Assembly: GCA_945643635.1 (NCBI GenBank)
Contig: CALZFC010000056.1
Location: forward strand, 277,001-341,000
Direction: 5' to 3'
DNA from: Allodiplogaster sudhausi
Taxonomy: Eukaryota > Nematoda > Chromadorea > Rhabditida > Diplogasteridae
Length of the DNA: 64,000 nucleotides
In this document: positions 11,600-23,757 of the stretch, piece after piece
Numbering within the stretch: position 1 is the first letter of the stretch
How the letters are laid out: each line of letters starts with the position of its first letter
Notes under the pieces: model-generated
Told to the model about the DNA's origin: nothing
The model's input: the letters and a program-made list of their open reading frames with translations, nothing else
Database searches by the model: none
Position numbers and translations under genes: made by a program

Positions 11600-13178
11600 G
11601 CTCCCTCTATCCTCTCTCTCTCTCTCTCAAGCTCACTCCTCTCTCCCACTCTCTTTCCCCCCGTATCACTGTCCCTCCCATTTAGATCCTTCAACCTCTT
11701 TTTCCCTGCAATCTTGCCTCAAACTCTAACCTCACCTTACCCATTTCACCTTGTCTCTTCTAACGCTCTTTCCCTTCGCAACATTTCTCTCCTTTCTCGC
11801 GGTCTCTCCTTGCATTTCACTCTTCACAATCTGCGCCCAGATTGGGGAAAAACCCCAGAGATGAGAATGGATATCCATCATTCAGGTTTTTAGGCAAGCG
11901 GGATGTTCCATGCCGCAAGGTAGAAGAAAGATAAGAGAAGGAAAGGGAACAGCAAAGAGAGTGACAGTTTGTAAAGAGAAGCAGAAGCTAGGAGAGGGCG
12001 ATAGAGAGAAGAGAAAAGAAGGAGAAGGAGACAGAGAAGAAAAATCTACGAGATGGAGACATAGAGACAGCTTGAGATATATAATCAAAGAAATTTTGGC
12101 GGAAAGATTCCCCAAATGCGGGGATGTTTGAGTTCTGAATGAAAGAAGCGGATTGGGGGATGAAGAACGAGTGCGTGAAAGGGCAGTGCAGTTATTCGTG
12201 CCTTCTTGCCACCCTGGAATGTTTGAGACTGTGGCGGATGACACGTGGGACGAGATGATGGTACTCCGCAGAGGAGACCCCGCTGCACAGGCCGAGCTCA
12301 TCAGCAACATCTTCGGCAGGAACAAGCGAAGCGGCGGACAGTGCAGTCAGCAACAATCTTCTTCTTGCTCTTTCTCTGTTCCACAATTCTCTCTCCTCTC
12401 TCTCTCTCTACTCTCTCTCTCTCTCTCTTTATGTCTCTCTTTCTCTCTCTCTATCTTATAGACTGCGGCCTTCCCCAAGTGAGCTGTCCACCGGGTCCCC
12501 CTGGCCCTCCGGGTGATACTGGAGATCAGGGAGAGAACGGCCGCGACGGGGAGAACGGCCCTCCCGGTCTGCCTGGAGTGCCAATCGCCGAGGACGAGGA
12601 TCTCTTCCCACCCGGGTGCCTCAAGTGCCCCCCTGGACCTCCCGGAGAACCTGGAAAGGAAGGTGAAGAGGGCCCTCCTGGGCAACCTGGCAATAAGGGA
12701 GAGCGCGGGCCTCCTGGAGAGAACGGGCCTCCCGGTTTCCGTGGCCCCCTTGGAGATGTCGGCAGGTCCGGTATGGCTGGCATGGATGGAATGCCTGGCA
12801 AGCCTGGCAAGGACACTGTCACTGGCAAGGTTGGAAGAAGCATCAGAGCACTTCTCATACAACTCAAGTCAATTGAAGGGCGCGCCTGGCTTCCCCGGAC
12901 GGCCCGGTCTTCCTGGCCCAATCGGAATGATGGGCAACAACGGAGACGACGGAGAGCCGGGAGCTCCCGGCTCGGTGGGCAAGCCTGGCCAGCCAGGAAA
13001 GCCAGGATTCAATGGAGTCGACGGAGCTACCGGCCTGGTTAGATAGAGGGACAGACAGAACTGGACGGCCTTTCATGAATACTTGTAAACAGTACATCTT
13101 TTCCAGCCCGGAGATCTTGGCCCGCTTGGACCGGATGCCAACTACTGCCCGTGCCCCGAGAGACGTACTCGTGCCTAG
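10890..13178 (+). CDS. Nematode cuticle collagen
   Basis: Five exons (10890-11084, 12228-12345, 12462-12829, 12879-13037, 13107-13178) encode 303 residues. The first 65 residues hold a short basic tail and one hydrophobic segment ([20 protein letters not shown]), matching the nematode cuticle collagen N-terminal domain. The next exon gives DDTWDEMM and a basic RNKR site where a furin/BLI-4-type protease would release the secreted part. Then come CNCG, a short Gly-X-Y block, a second block after [10 protein letters not shown] and a long block ending in [11 protein letters not shown]. The paired cysteines next to the triple helix are typical for disulphide linkage of trimers. All phases agree and the size is normal for the family. 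The product is a structural protein of the cuticle, secreted by the hypodermis. Which collagen subgroup it belongs to cannot be told from this alone. Confidence 0.95.
11091..11165 (+). repeat. (GA)n tract after the collagen exon 1 donor
   Basis: Starts seven bases after the donor GTATGAC. Together with the CT tract at 11514-11632 in the same intron it could form a long purine/pyrimidine hairpin in the pre-mRNA. Confidence 0.9.
11514..11632 (+). repeat. (CT)n tract in collagen intron 1
   Basis: Two nearly identical blocks, each a CT run followed by CTCGCTCCCTC. Partner of the upstream GA tract. Confidence 0.9.
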
Positions 13179-14092
13179 TCAGCACCCCCCCCCCCCTTTC
13201 TTTAGAATCTTCTTCTTTTCCTACTTCGATAAATAGTCATTTCACACAAACAATCATTGTATTCCTCAACATCCGACATAATACAAAAGTTTATACGGAA
13301 CATTAGAGGACAATTGAACCGTCATATTACAGTTTTATCAAACTCTCAAGATTATTTCTCATAAATAATAATAAATATGTTTATTAATTTATCTAAAGAT
13401 GCAACCACGAAGGAATATTAGAACAAATTGCAGGAAACATGGAACCAAGTTCCGAAGAAATGGTCGCAAATCTCCCCTTATCAATTATGAGTGACAAGGT
13501 GATGAAGGGAGAGCAGATGAAAGAAAGTGATAGAGTAGACAACTTAAACAAGGAAAGGAATGGGAAAATGATTAGATAGGGAAAGGGGAAACGAATCTAA
13601 AAGGTCAGGGGTAAGCAAGGATGTCAAGGACGGTTCTCTCAAGAGAACAAGACACGATCCATCCAAACCGCAATCTGAATGGGACGCAGGCCCCAGCCAT
13701 AACAACGCCGCTATTTCCCTCCCAAAATCTTATGAAGCAAAATAAGAACGTGCGCAAGATCGAAAATCATATTAATCTCTACCCCAGATATCTTTCTCGA
13801 TAACATTTGCATTGATATAAGGAAGAATAGAGCGAAGAGGCACTTTGAATGTATCACAAGCGGAAGCACAATCCAAGACACTCTGTGTAATCCCGACAAA
13901 TAATCTGCTAAATAAGAAGAAGGAAATGAAGGACAAGAAAAAGGCCTGTAGTTTCGGAATAGAAATGTTGAAGAGGTCAAAATTGATAGCCTAGACTTTA
14001 AGAAAATATCTGTGACGGAAACGAAAAGGGAATGAACTGAGAAGATAAAATGCAAGGCTTACAGTTGGAGAAGGGGAGGAAGAGGGACGAAT
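13179..14092. other. Convergent intergenic region, collagen / SPATS2
   Basis: Holds the 3' ends of two converging genes. A run of Cs at about 13186-13197 follows the collagen stop. AATAAA-like motifs occur near 13365-13375 (ATAATAATAAATATG). No further gene is visible. Confidence 0.5.
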
Positions 14093-16507
14093 TCAGTTGA
14101 AAAGCGAGAGCTTGGCCATCTTCTGCTTCTCCTCCCTCTTGTTGGCAACTCCCCTCTGCTCTCCACTCCCTGCTTTCCCTCCTCTGGCAGGTCGACTACG
14201 GCGGACAACTTCCGCCCCTCCACTCACAGCTGCCATCAGAGAAGGGTCTATTCCATTCGCAGCCAAACGCTCTTGCACCTCAAACAGTGCTGAATAAGGG
14301 CGGCGCATGCGCCGTGTTGTACCCCCCCCCCCCGGCCGGCTCAAAATTCCGTTGAACCCCTCCGGATGAAACATTTTTTGCTTGAAAAACGGCACTTTTT
14401 CCACAAGAAAGGTGATTTTTGACCGGAAGAGTCATTTTTTCGGCTTTGTACCCCCCCCCCCGGCCTGGAGTCCTGCGCCTGACCTTGTTCAGCTATGACC
14501 TCAAACCAAACAATCACTTCATACATGAACCAATAAGGAATAAAACAGTTGTCAGATTATTGCCCAATACAGGGAGGGTGGGGTAGGTGAAAAATGGGAT
14601 CGAAAAACATGGTAATTTAAGGGCCGCCATAACAGGGAGGGCGGCAGAATCCGTAAACCCTTTTACTCCCTATTAACCACTGTCATCGAGATCGTTGCAC
14701 AACTGGCTGTTATTCAATTAAGTACATCGCAAACAAACACGATTTCAAACCTGTCGCTGAATCTCGGCAAGTTGGTCAGCAGAGAGTCCATCAGAAGCCA
14801 TCTGAATAGTACCAGTGGGAACCGGCGGCGGAGCAGAGTTCTTCACTGGAGTCATTTTCTCCGAAGGTGGAGGAATCGGAGAGCCCTGGCCCAGCCCGGA
14901 GTCATCTCCTACTGATGACACAATCGAGGTGCGAGAGGCGGACTGCTTGATTGAAGAGGCCGTGGTGAGCGGAGAAGACGCAGGGAAGTCTCCGGCAGGA
15001 GAGTTGGCAACTCAAAGAATACACTTCAGCATCCATTCATCTAATAAACATTTAAATCCCAGATAAAACGTGTATGCTTGAGAAAGCGATGCAGTTACTT
15101 CTTTCACTAATCACCCTCGGCTTCCTCACCTCTGCCAAACGTAGAAATTGCATCGACAAGCTTGCGCATGTCGTAACTGAAAACGTTTGAAGAGAGGAGA
15201 TTCGTCTCGCTCTGTTTAATCTCCTTCAGCTCTGCAGAGATGTCTGCTCCACTCTGAAGTGATTAAAATAAGGATTCGTCAACCTCCTTGGTAAAAGACA
15301 ACAATAAATAAAAAAGAGCACAATTACGGCCGATTTAAAACAAAAGAAAACATGACAACAAATGGGAGCATACTTCCAAATTAACAACCCGAGTTTGAAA
15401 AGTGGGGAAATTACGAACCCAGTAGTTTAACGGGCGAGGAATTATTTAATAAAATGCAGAACATGCAACTAAAAATGCCAGTGAAACAAAGCTTAGGGAG
15501 ACGCAATAGATGGAACTTAAGAATTTCACAGTTCCTGAGCTTACGTACCCGATTTCTTCCCCGTCTTACAGGTGGACTTGGCTAAATGACCGATTGGAAC
15601 AATACTGTCTTCAGAGTTCAAGGAAAAAGAGACCTACCTGGGATTTCTTGCGGAGGGCCTCAATTTTTGTCTGATTAGCCGAAAACAAGTTAGAAGCTTG
15701 CTCTTCGTGATGGGCGAGCTCGGCGAGGAGAGCTTTTTCACGCTCGGCCAGGGACTCGCGGAGAGACTGAACTCACTTCTATTTCAAACGATGGAGGATC
15801 GTATGTACCTTGAATGTTTGACGAATCTGATCGTGTCCCTGGCGACATTCTTTATTCCACTGCGTCCCGTGACGGGCCGATTGCTTCAGGGCTTCTTCAA
15901 GGCCGGCTGCAACAGCGATTATAAATTCATTTAAAAAACCACTTCATATTCAACGCGAAGAATGCCTTACTTTTTTCCTTGGAATGGCCGTTGACTCCAT
16001 TGGTTGCAAGCGGAGGAGTGGCCTTCTTTGCCTGTGCAACCAAAGGCACGACAGGGACGATGGGAGTAGCTACAGGAGACTTCTCTGAAACAGAAACTAA
16101 ATATAAGTAAACTTTTGACTCAAAGATAAAAGCTATAACCTGATGCTGGCTTCGAAGCAGCTGTTGAGGTCGCAAGTGGAGCAGTGGGAGCAACCTCCGT
16201 CTTCTTCGCATTCTTGTTCTTCTTGGACTTTCCTGCAGCTCCTCCGGGTCGAACCCATTCATCCAGCGCGCCAAAACCAGCTGCAGAAATTACACTATCA
16301 AAGGGATCCTTAGTAACTAGACAGAATAAATCGAATCTGACAAACAGACAAACATTGGCAGAAGGCTTGGATTGTCTTCTCAACGTCGAGGTCGTTGGAA
16401 TGAAGAGCAAGGACGATGTCATTCTTGCTGACATTCGAGACGACTTCACGGACCTTCGCAACCTTCTCTGCCATCACTTTGTTCTGGTCTCCCGTAACCT
16501 TTGCCAT
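14093..16507 (-). CDS. SPATS2: SPATS2-family protein
   Basis: Eight exons on the minus strand: 16354-16507, 16140-16280, 15971-16084, 15809-15906, 15638-15766, 15130-15253, 14751-15010, 14093-14278, giving 401 residues. The N-terminus (about residues 7-55) matches the UBA-like head of SPATS2/SPATS2L: NDIVLALHSNDLDVEKTIQA, then a Lys-Lys-Asn rich stretch (GKSKKNKNAKK). Residues about 135-260 form a charged helical, coiled-coil-like segment (SLRESLAEREKALLAELAHH, KIEALRKKSQ) ending in LVDAISTFG, as in the family. A Ser/Pro-rich linker and a basic tail follow. Family members are cytoplasmic, RNA-associated proteins with ill-defined function. All phases agree. It is divergently arranged with the L10a gene; an acceptor-like TCTCAG lies about 22 nt upstream of the ATG. 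Family assignment rests on recalled similarity. Confidence 0.8.
14320..14462. repeat. Segment bounded by two TTGTACCC...CGGCC poly-C runs
   Basis: TTGTA plus a C run plus CGGCC occurs at about 14318-14338 and again at 14446-14465, in the last SPATS2 intron. The 110 bases between them are AT-rich and unlike their surroundings. This could be an inserted element with terminal direct repeats. Confidence 0.5.
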
Positions 16508-17146
16508 GTTTGTAGCTGTCGAGATTCCCTGAGACGGTCGGATGAAAACAGGACGGACAGATATGAGAGATAGTCAAAGCGAGGAACACCACAACTGAAA
16601 TGCTGTTTGTTTCGGATGGAGAAGATAATAAAGGATGAAAGAATCCTAGACCAGAGTGGCATTGATATGGCGGCCTGTCGAACTGCCAGCGTGGCCAACA
16701 CAACCCTCTCAAAAAATTGCCAGACCATACTTGCCCGTCTTCGACTACTTCGCTCTTTCGTTGAAGACAACCGCAGACGCGAGCCGCAACGCATCCAAAT
16801 TTCTTTTCTCGGATGTGATACGGTAATATATGACTATTTAAATAAAACGAAGAAGATTATGCATGAGCCTGCTCTCAGGACTTTGTATCAAAGTCCTGAT
16901 AATCAACCAAAGTAGGACAGCGAGAGTCCACGACACCATGCAAAACTTCTTATTACAAAAAAACCAGTTTTGAAATCGCACACTTTTATTTACAGTATCC
17001 TAACACGCAACACGCAATAACAAATTTTCGGCAGAAAAGAGTTTGTCGCTCTGAACAATAACTTTTCCCTCTGCTTTTGTCTTCTCTGTTTCGTCTTGCC
17101 CAGTTTCGTTGGTTTTTTAATCTACGTTTTCCATTCAGGGGTAAAG
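16508..17146. promoter_or_regulatory. Divergent upstream region, SPATS2 / RPL10A
   Basis: About 640 bp separates the two start codons, which face away from each other, so both promoters must lie here. Acceptor-like signals are close to both starts: TTCCATTCAG ending at 17138 for L10a, and TCTCAG on the minus strand at 16529-16534 for SPATS2. No TATA box stands out. Confidence 0.45.
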
Positions 17147-18136
17147 ATGAGTAGTAAGATCTCACGTGATTTCCTCAACGAGACGGTTGCCGAGGTGCTG
17201 AAGGGCGCCCAGGAGAAGAAGCGCAAGTTCCGCGAGACGGTCGAGCTGCAGATCGCCCTCAAGAACTACGACCCGCAGAAGGACAAGCGTTTCAGCGGCT
17301 CCGTCAGGTAGCAGTTGAAGGCCCAGCTAAGCCGAGTTCCAGCACTCTGCTCGTGCTAGTGTGGGAAGTCGGGTCTCGGTGCTCAGGCAACCGAGAACGG
17401 CGAGACCCTCACCCAGGGTTCTTAATTGGGGAGGCATTTTGCCGACATTGATGCTGTAATTTACAAGACGTGAGATTTTCTTTAATATATTCATTTGAAA
17501 TCCCTGTTGTAAGTTTTTCTTTCATTCAGACTGAAGAATGTGCCTCGTCCGCAGATGAAGGTCTGCGTTCTCGGTGACCAGAAGCACTTGGATGAGGCTA
17601 ATGCTGCTGAGATTCCGTGCATGAGCGCTGATGATCTGAAGAAGCTGAACAAGGACAAGAAGCAGATCAAGAAGCTTGCGAAGAGATATGACGCATTCCT
17701 TGCATCTGAGTCGCTTATCAAGCAGATTCCTCGTATTCTCGGACCGGGTCTCAACAAGGCTGGCAAGTTCCCCTCGGTCGCCTCTCACACCGAGCCACTC
17801 TCCAATAAGATCGAGGAGATCCGAGCGACCATCAAGTTCCAGATGAAGAAGGTCATTTCAAAAATTAATATTAAGCGACTGATAGTAAACAGTAAAATAG
17901 ATGAAATGTTTATTTTTCAAATGCAATATTAGACAATGAAATGAAATTAACCGTGTGCTGTTAAGGTTCTTTGCCTGTCCGTGGCTGTCGGCCACGTCGA
18001 GATGAGCCAGGAAGAACTCGTTTCGAATGTCTCCCTCTCCATCAACTTCCTCGTCTCCCTGCTCAAGAAGAACTGGCAGAACGTGAGGTCGCTCACTGTT
18101 AAGACCACGATGGGCAAGCCTCAGCGTCTCTACTAA
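17147..18136 (+). CDS. RPL10A: 60S ribosomal protein L10a (uL1)
   Basis: Three exons (17147-17307, 17530-17851, 17966-18136) encode 217 residues, the same length as the human protein. The product belongs to the large-subunit L1 stalk and contacts the E-site tRNA. Diagnostic stretches are [69 protein letters not shown] and the C-terminal MGKPQRLY. The ATG follows TTCCATTCAG by eight bases, which fits spliced-leader trans-splicing. Exon 1 is GC-rich with many C/G third positions, as expected for a highly expressed gene. The next gene starts 148 nt downstream on the same strand. C. elegans calls the orthologue rpl-1. Confidence 0.97.
17371..17408 (+). ncRNA. Structured GC-rich segment in L10a intron 1 (snoRNA candidate)
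   Basis: GGGTCTCG at 17371-17378 pairs perfectly with CGAGACCC at 17401-17408, with further possible pairing inside. Short AGCAC/GTGCT arms lie upstream and an ACA triplet lies downstream near 17462. Ribosomal protein introns often host snoRNAs. I cannot place a convincing H box or C/D boxes, so this is only a candidate. Confidence 0.25.
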
Positions 18137-18284
18137 ATTCGTTGTTTCGTATATCGGACATGTGTTGTTGACCCGATAAATTGTTTGATTAAGACGCTGG
18201 CAGTATTCATTTACACGGTACGAGCCCTTATAATATTTATAATGGTTTGGGTGGAAGTTGGTTTACTTAAATATTGAGTTGGGG
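18137..18284 (+). promoter_or_regulatory. Short intercistronic gap (possible operon)
   Basis: 148 nt separate the L10a stop from the next ATG on the same strand. The gap holds GATAAATT (polyadenylation-like), T-rich stretches and ACTTAAATATTGAG ending six bases before the ATG, usable as a trans-splice acceptor. Confidence 0.4.
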
Positions 18285-21062
18285 ATGAGGGGTGGGCGGG
18301 TTGTGGATGAAACTGAAGAGGCTCCAGTCGGTCTCCCGACTGTAGTCATGATTGGAGAGGATTTTGCTACGGCTGAAATGATGGATAAGCTGCGCCATGC
18401 TGGAGGAACTGCGGATAAGGGCGGAGTGCTTCGTCTCGATAACAAGTTGGGTTCGCAATAGAAATACGTGTCTGCAGCATGGAAATTCTTCTCCCTGCTC
18501 AGATATTACACTGCTGACGTCGTAGTGAGACGGTTTCTGCAACCGCAGTCTTTCGTGATGTGCGAGTCCCAGTTCTCCGAAATTGGGGCTATCGTCATTG
18601 TGTTAGTAGCTGAAATTAATTCTGTCTTGGTTATTAAAATCAATTTGCTTCGCGGTTATGGCAGTTGGTTCAGAATTCTTCCTTCCAATCGACCCAGTCT
18701 TATTTTCAGCGTGACCAAGGACAGCGAAGGCATTCTCTACGATATTGAAAATGATATAGACCGTTACCATGCAGAGTGTCAGGTATGTTGCTTTGATGAA
18801 AAAAAAACTTCAAAGGCTTGGTGTCCTGATCTGTCGTCCAATGATGTTGCGTCCAATGAGCTTCCATTTCTTAACGATGATATCTCGTTCAAATTTTTAT
18901 ATTATTGAAACATCATCACTAGCTCGTCTAGGCATGAGTTGACACTTATGGAAATCTCGACAGTAATATCTTGTTTACCCGCGCAATGTAAACATCTCAG
19001 TGGCCAACCACTAGTACCGACAACCACTAAATTCGAGATAATACTAGGTACGGCAACGTACCGTTATTGAACGAAGTGCTAATGCATTAATTATTTACTC
19101 ATTAGAACTGTTCATTTGTGCTCGTTAATATAAAACGTTGGACGAGTTATTATCGTTTGAAAAAATGGACGAAAGCTCATTTTACAAAAGCTCATTGAAC
19201 GAAAGATCATGGAACCCAAAGACCTTGTGTGTCAGAGCGCATCACTATAACTAATCATTCTGAAAGTAGGTTTGGGGAGGAATATTCTTTGAAATTAAAG
19301 TTAATTCTGCAGCTGGTTGTTTTTATCGACAAAGAAGCGGAGATGGGCATGAGCGAGCAGTGGTGTGAGAAGCACGGATATGAACTCGTTTACATGGAGC
19401 CCTCTCAGGTTATATTCGTCGTTTTTAATGTTCCTTCTTTCAAGTGCCCTATAGGTCAGTCCAGTGCAAAGGAAACGCCTTGGAAGTTTGCCAAGAACAA
19501 CAAAGAAGCCTGGAACAAAGGCAAAAAAGCGTGATCTCAATTTTGGCGCGGAGCCATTTATACAGATCGGATATGTGGGAGCGATACTAAACCGTTCCCA
19601 TAAAAGTAGTTGACCTCGCACTAATATGTTTTATATTTAACTTTGACCCACTATCTATCGTGGTAAAAAAATTTTTTAGCCGTTGATGATGGAGAAGAAG
19701 GAGCAGGGAGAGAAATGGGGAGTTAGCCGTATCCTGGAGTCGTTGTATGCTGTTCCATGGCCGAATATGCAGCATCACATGGTCAAGATTTCTGGCGTTA
19801 GCGAAGTTCGCGTTTTCCTCTTTGCTTTCCTGTCCCTACCGTACACTTAACGTCCTTCTAGGTGGATAGATTGCTCCATATCATGGAATCTATGGCTGCT
19901 GAAAGCAGTGAAGACGAAGATTGCGAGCCGGACGATGAAGATATTGGTTAGACTCTGTCATTGTTTACTAATAATGCAAACTATTCAACTGTTTTAAGAG
20001 GCTATTATGGCTGCATTTGGAGACTGCGCGAGGAAGGTTGAAGTAGCGAGTGTCGATGTTAGCATTCACAATAAATCTTCTCCTCATATAACATCTGTTA
20101 GTTCTTTTCTTCACTGTTATTGCTATACAAACCATCTTGAAATTTATTTTTCGCTGGCCACCCAAGTTGGGCATTGTTGCCATGAACAAAACGGCTGAAG
20201 TTCACTCTAGAAAACCATATGGATCAAATCTAAAGATACCATTATTCTGTTGCAATCAATGTGCAGACAACGTCCGGCGAAGGAGCGGGAAATGGCGAAC
20301 AAAAGAAGTCAAGCAAACTGAAGGGACGGGCCAACAAGAAAGTTATGAAGAAAGGTCTGTAGTCATTCCATTATTTTCCTTTTTTAAATTTTAATTTTTA
20401 ATTTCGCCGTCGGCCGAAAGTGAGAGGGTAGCTATTTATAAAGATGTGACTTGTTGAGGAGGGAAAGTTGGCAATGGAGGTCAACGTTTTTCCGACGCGA
20501 AGAAGACTGGAGCGATTACTGATGCAACCACTTCCATCGCTACTTCTGCCACAAGCGAAGCTGTTGTAGGTTCATCATCCCCTGTGTGGTATTCTTTGCG
20601 TTTGCTTAGGACTCCGGAAAATGATATTAGTTCTATCGACTGGAAGAAACAACAAATATGTGTGTTCAACCTGGGTTAAAAAAGAATGAATTTTTAAGAT
20701 GGCTTCGTTCGACGACCCAGCTGCTGCCTTCGGCGAAGATGCTTTTGGTAAGCATCTCGCAAATTTTTCCGAGGTGAGGGGGGGGGGGGTGGCAAGAGAA
20801 CCTTTGGGCAGCTCTTAGTTGTGGAACCCTGTGATCTTCAAGGATTCAACTGTCATTGAAGCCTTCGCATTTCATCAATTAATTTTTTAAGGTGCGTCGG
20901 CGAGGAAATGAAGGGACGGGGAACGCGAGGCTGGATGGGGCCGTCTCTATCATGTCCAAGCTAGCCAACGACCTCAAACTGGGAAACCTCGAGGGCCAGA
21001 TTGCCATGGTGGAGGCTGCTCGTCTTCGTGGAGATCCCTTACCTGATAGTGACAGCGATTAG
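18285..21062 (+). CDS. AAGAB: Alpha/gamma-adaptin-binding protein p34 (AAGAB) homologue
   Basis: Well supported exons: 18285-18445, 18503-18601, 18710-18782, 19313-19408, 19680-19796, 19862-19946, then 20699-20773 and 20892-21062 (stop). The first exons form a small-GTPase-like fold as in p34: PTVVMIGEDF at the first strand, DNKYYTADVVV across exon junction 1/2 (human p34 has DNKYYSADI), TKDSEGILYDIE, WCEKHGYELVYMEPSQ and KWGVSRILESLYAVPW. The tail gives helices LDGAVSIMSKLANDLK, IAMVEAARLRG and an acidic DSDSD end, resembling p34's C-terminal AP-binding helices. In animals p34 is a cytosolic chaperone for AP-1/AP-2 adaptor assembly. The middle is unresolved: exons near 20267-20354 and 20481-20566 look coding but do not join exon 6 in phase, so one small exon is missing from my model. 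Confidence 0.75.
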
Positions 21063-21898
21063 TGTCTCTCCCGCCCTTCTAAACATTATTTTATCTTTTT
21101 AAATATAGTTCCTCTCTTATTTATTTAATTATATGTACAAAGAGTTGTACGATTACATTTTCATTTTGAGAAAACCCTTGCGTAACGATATGTTGTACAT
21201 GCTTGACCACTTTGTGTAGAAACGGGTCCCTGCTTCCGTCTTCCCCTCGCATGTGGAGAATCTGTGCATGGGGGATCTTGCTTATGTTTCTGACAGAGTG
21301 CTCGATCTGAAAAGAGTAAAGATTTTACGAATGACTTTGCCTTGCTCTTCTCTATTTAAAGGCCTGGGAAGAGATGCCGGTGGATTGAAAACGCTTTAAA
21401 CGAAGGACGAGCGGGATTGTTAGCTTTTCTAACTCAAAGTGTGCTGAAGTTATGGCAGGGAGCTTCACAGCGTTTACAGTTGGGTTTATTGTGCATCCGT
21501 AGGTACCCTCTCCCCTTCTGTCTACTCTGAAGTGCGTATGTATCTTTGTTAACCTTTCTCTTCCGCTTTCAATTCTCCACCCTCCCCCCTCATCGTCTTT
21601 GCCAGACTGTGCGGCGTACAAAAGTGCTATTTTATTCCTGCTTTTCATCTGTTTGAAGTTGACTTGTGTATTTGACCAAAATTGTCTCGTTCGTTGGTTT
21701 AAAATAAATTTTCGCACCTAATTTATTTTCAAATTTTTTTTTCAAAAATTAGCCCCAATGAATTGATTATTAGTTGAGCCTTTGTCGTTTGTATGTGTTC
21801 TCATCGTGAGCCTTGATGACAGCAGGTACGGTTCTGAATATCATCTACTGCCTGATACTGTGCACCTTTGTTTCGTTTTTTCTGTTTCTGCCGCGGTG
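21063..21898. other. Intergenic stretch before the LIM gene
   Basis: AT-rich 3' flank of the AAGAB gene. A TTATTTATTTAATTATATG stretch lies near 21118-21136. The region must hold the promoter of the longest LIM transcript. No additional exon is evident. Confidence 0.5.
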
Positions 21899-23711
21899 AT
21901 GTCGGATTACTTGACTCTCCCACAACAACAACTCGCCCTCTCCTTCCATAGACTCTTCTACGAGCAGCTGGAATGGTTCGGCTGCCTTTATTTCTTTAAT
22001 ATTTTATTGCTTCCCCAATAGCAAGACCCAGTCGGTCAAAAACTTTCGAAGACATTGTCCTTTTCCAGTCCCTCATGATCTTGAAGTGAGCCGAGTACCC
22101 GCCCCTCTTCCCAAAATCCTACAGCGTCGTTCTGTTTTTCTCTCCGTATCCCTTATCAAATATGAAATGTGTCCCTTTCCTAATCATGGTCGATTTCCCT
22201 TCTTGTCATATCATTGCCAGATCCTCGGCCATGTTGCAGTCCCTGATTTTCCAACCCTATCATATATTTAGCAACGATATAATCAATCTTGCAACGCAAA
22301 TTTAATCTCTCAAATTATTATAAATAGCGCAAATTCAATGGCTAGGCTAACTATTCCAGAGGGTTTTTCGGAGGAAATTCTATGGCTGAGCCTTGTCACT
22401 CGATTTGGAAATTTAATTTGTGACTAAAGATTTCATGGGTTGCCATATTCGAGCAATAACGAGATGTAGAGCTGGGAGGGAGATATCGAGATGGGGAAAG
22501 CGAGAGAGCAACAAAAATGAGAAGCAAACACTTATATTAGCAAAGGGTTTTTTATGCCTTCTCAAAGTGCCTCCCTCTCCAAACTTCTGTGCTCCTGTTA
22601 CTCAAGAGACAGAGTTAGTTTATTTTTTACTAAGATTAATGATTTGACTTCGAACATATATTTTGTGAAATTTCACTGTTGGCCTCATTGCTCGCAGGCT
22701 CATTCTGTCGGTGTTAGAGACGCGTACGAGAGGGAAAGTGATGCGAGGGTTGTGAGGGGAGAAGAGGGACCAAGCGAGGAGCAGACTGTGGAGATCAAGA
22801 AAGATGATGAGGCATTGGGGAAAGGACGACAAGGAACTTCCATCTGCTCTTCCCCACTTCGAACTTCCAAGGTATGTTGCAGGCTTAGTAAACAAAAAAA
22901 TGTTGCAAGATGGACATCGGGACTCTGACTACATTCCAATATAACTTTAGCATACGAATAGTTTAATTCAGTTTGGTGCGGAAACAATATATCAGATGAA
23001 ATTTATGAACCGGAAACCCTAAGTCTGAGTAGTCACTGACAGATACTTCCTGCCCCACTCCAAATCGTCGTCTAGTTATATGACCTGTCTTTCTCCGTCG
23101 ACGACCTTGTTATTTTGCGTGTACCTTTTCACGGTTCTGATTTCTCTCTCCGCATCTACTCGCACTCCTACTGCCTTAAAGATTGCTTACTGGTCTGTTC
23201 CCTACTTCCACTAGCACCTTGTTGCTATGAAAGATCTTTGCATGCGTGTTTCGAAAAAATCTGGGGTTTTTTTTCGTTCTGGTCTATAAATTAAGCTGAT
23301 AATAAATTTATTTGTCTATCGTTCATTCTTTGCTCGAACATTAGGAAACCAAAATTTAAAGTGCTTAGAAGGCCGCGCTATTGAGATAAGAAGTGCCCGC
23401 TGGCCTTGAGCAGTTCTGTTTTGTTAGAAGAAAAAAGATGCGGCGATAGGAAAGTAGTGAGAGAATACCAGAAAGGAGGAGATTCTTGCCACTCTCTTGG
23501 TCTCTTTTTCTTCAAGTCAAATCGACCACAGCGAAATCCACTCGATTCAACTTCCCTTAGATACAAGCCGGTTATCAACTTTCGCTCAACCTCCCACGGC
23601 TCTTCCCTGACCCTACCTGATAATTGATCATTACGCATCTCTCTCCCCCATCTCTTTCTCCCCTCTCTCTCTTTCTCTCACCCCCCCCCCCCTCTCTCTC
23701 CCTCTCTCTCC

Positions 23712-23757
<46 letters not shown>

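Noticed and set aside
19409..19534. Read-through of AAGAB exon 4 ending in a lysine-rich stretch
   Set aside because: A good donor follows CTCTCAG at 19409, and the in-phase exon at 19680 continues the p34-like sequence better.
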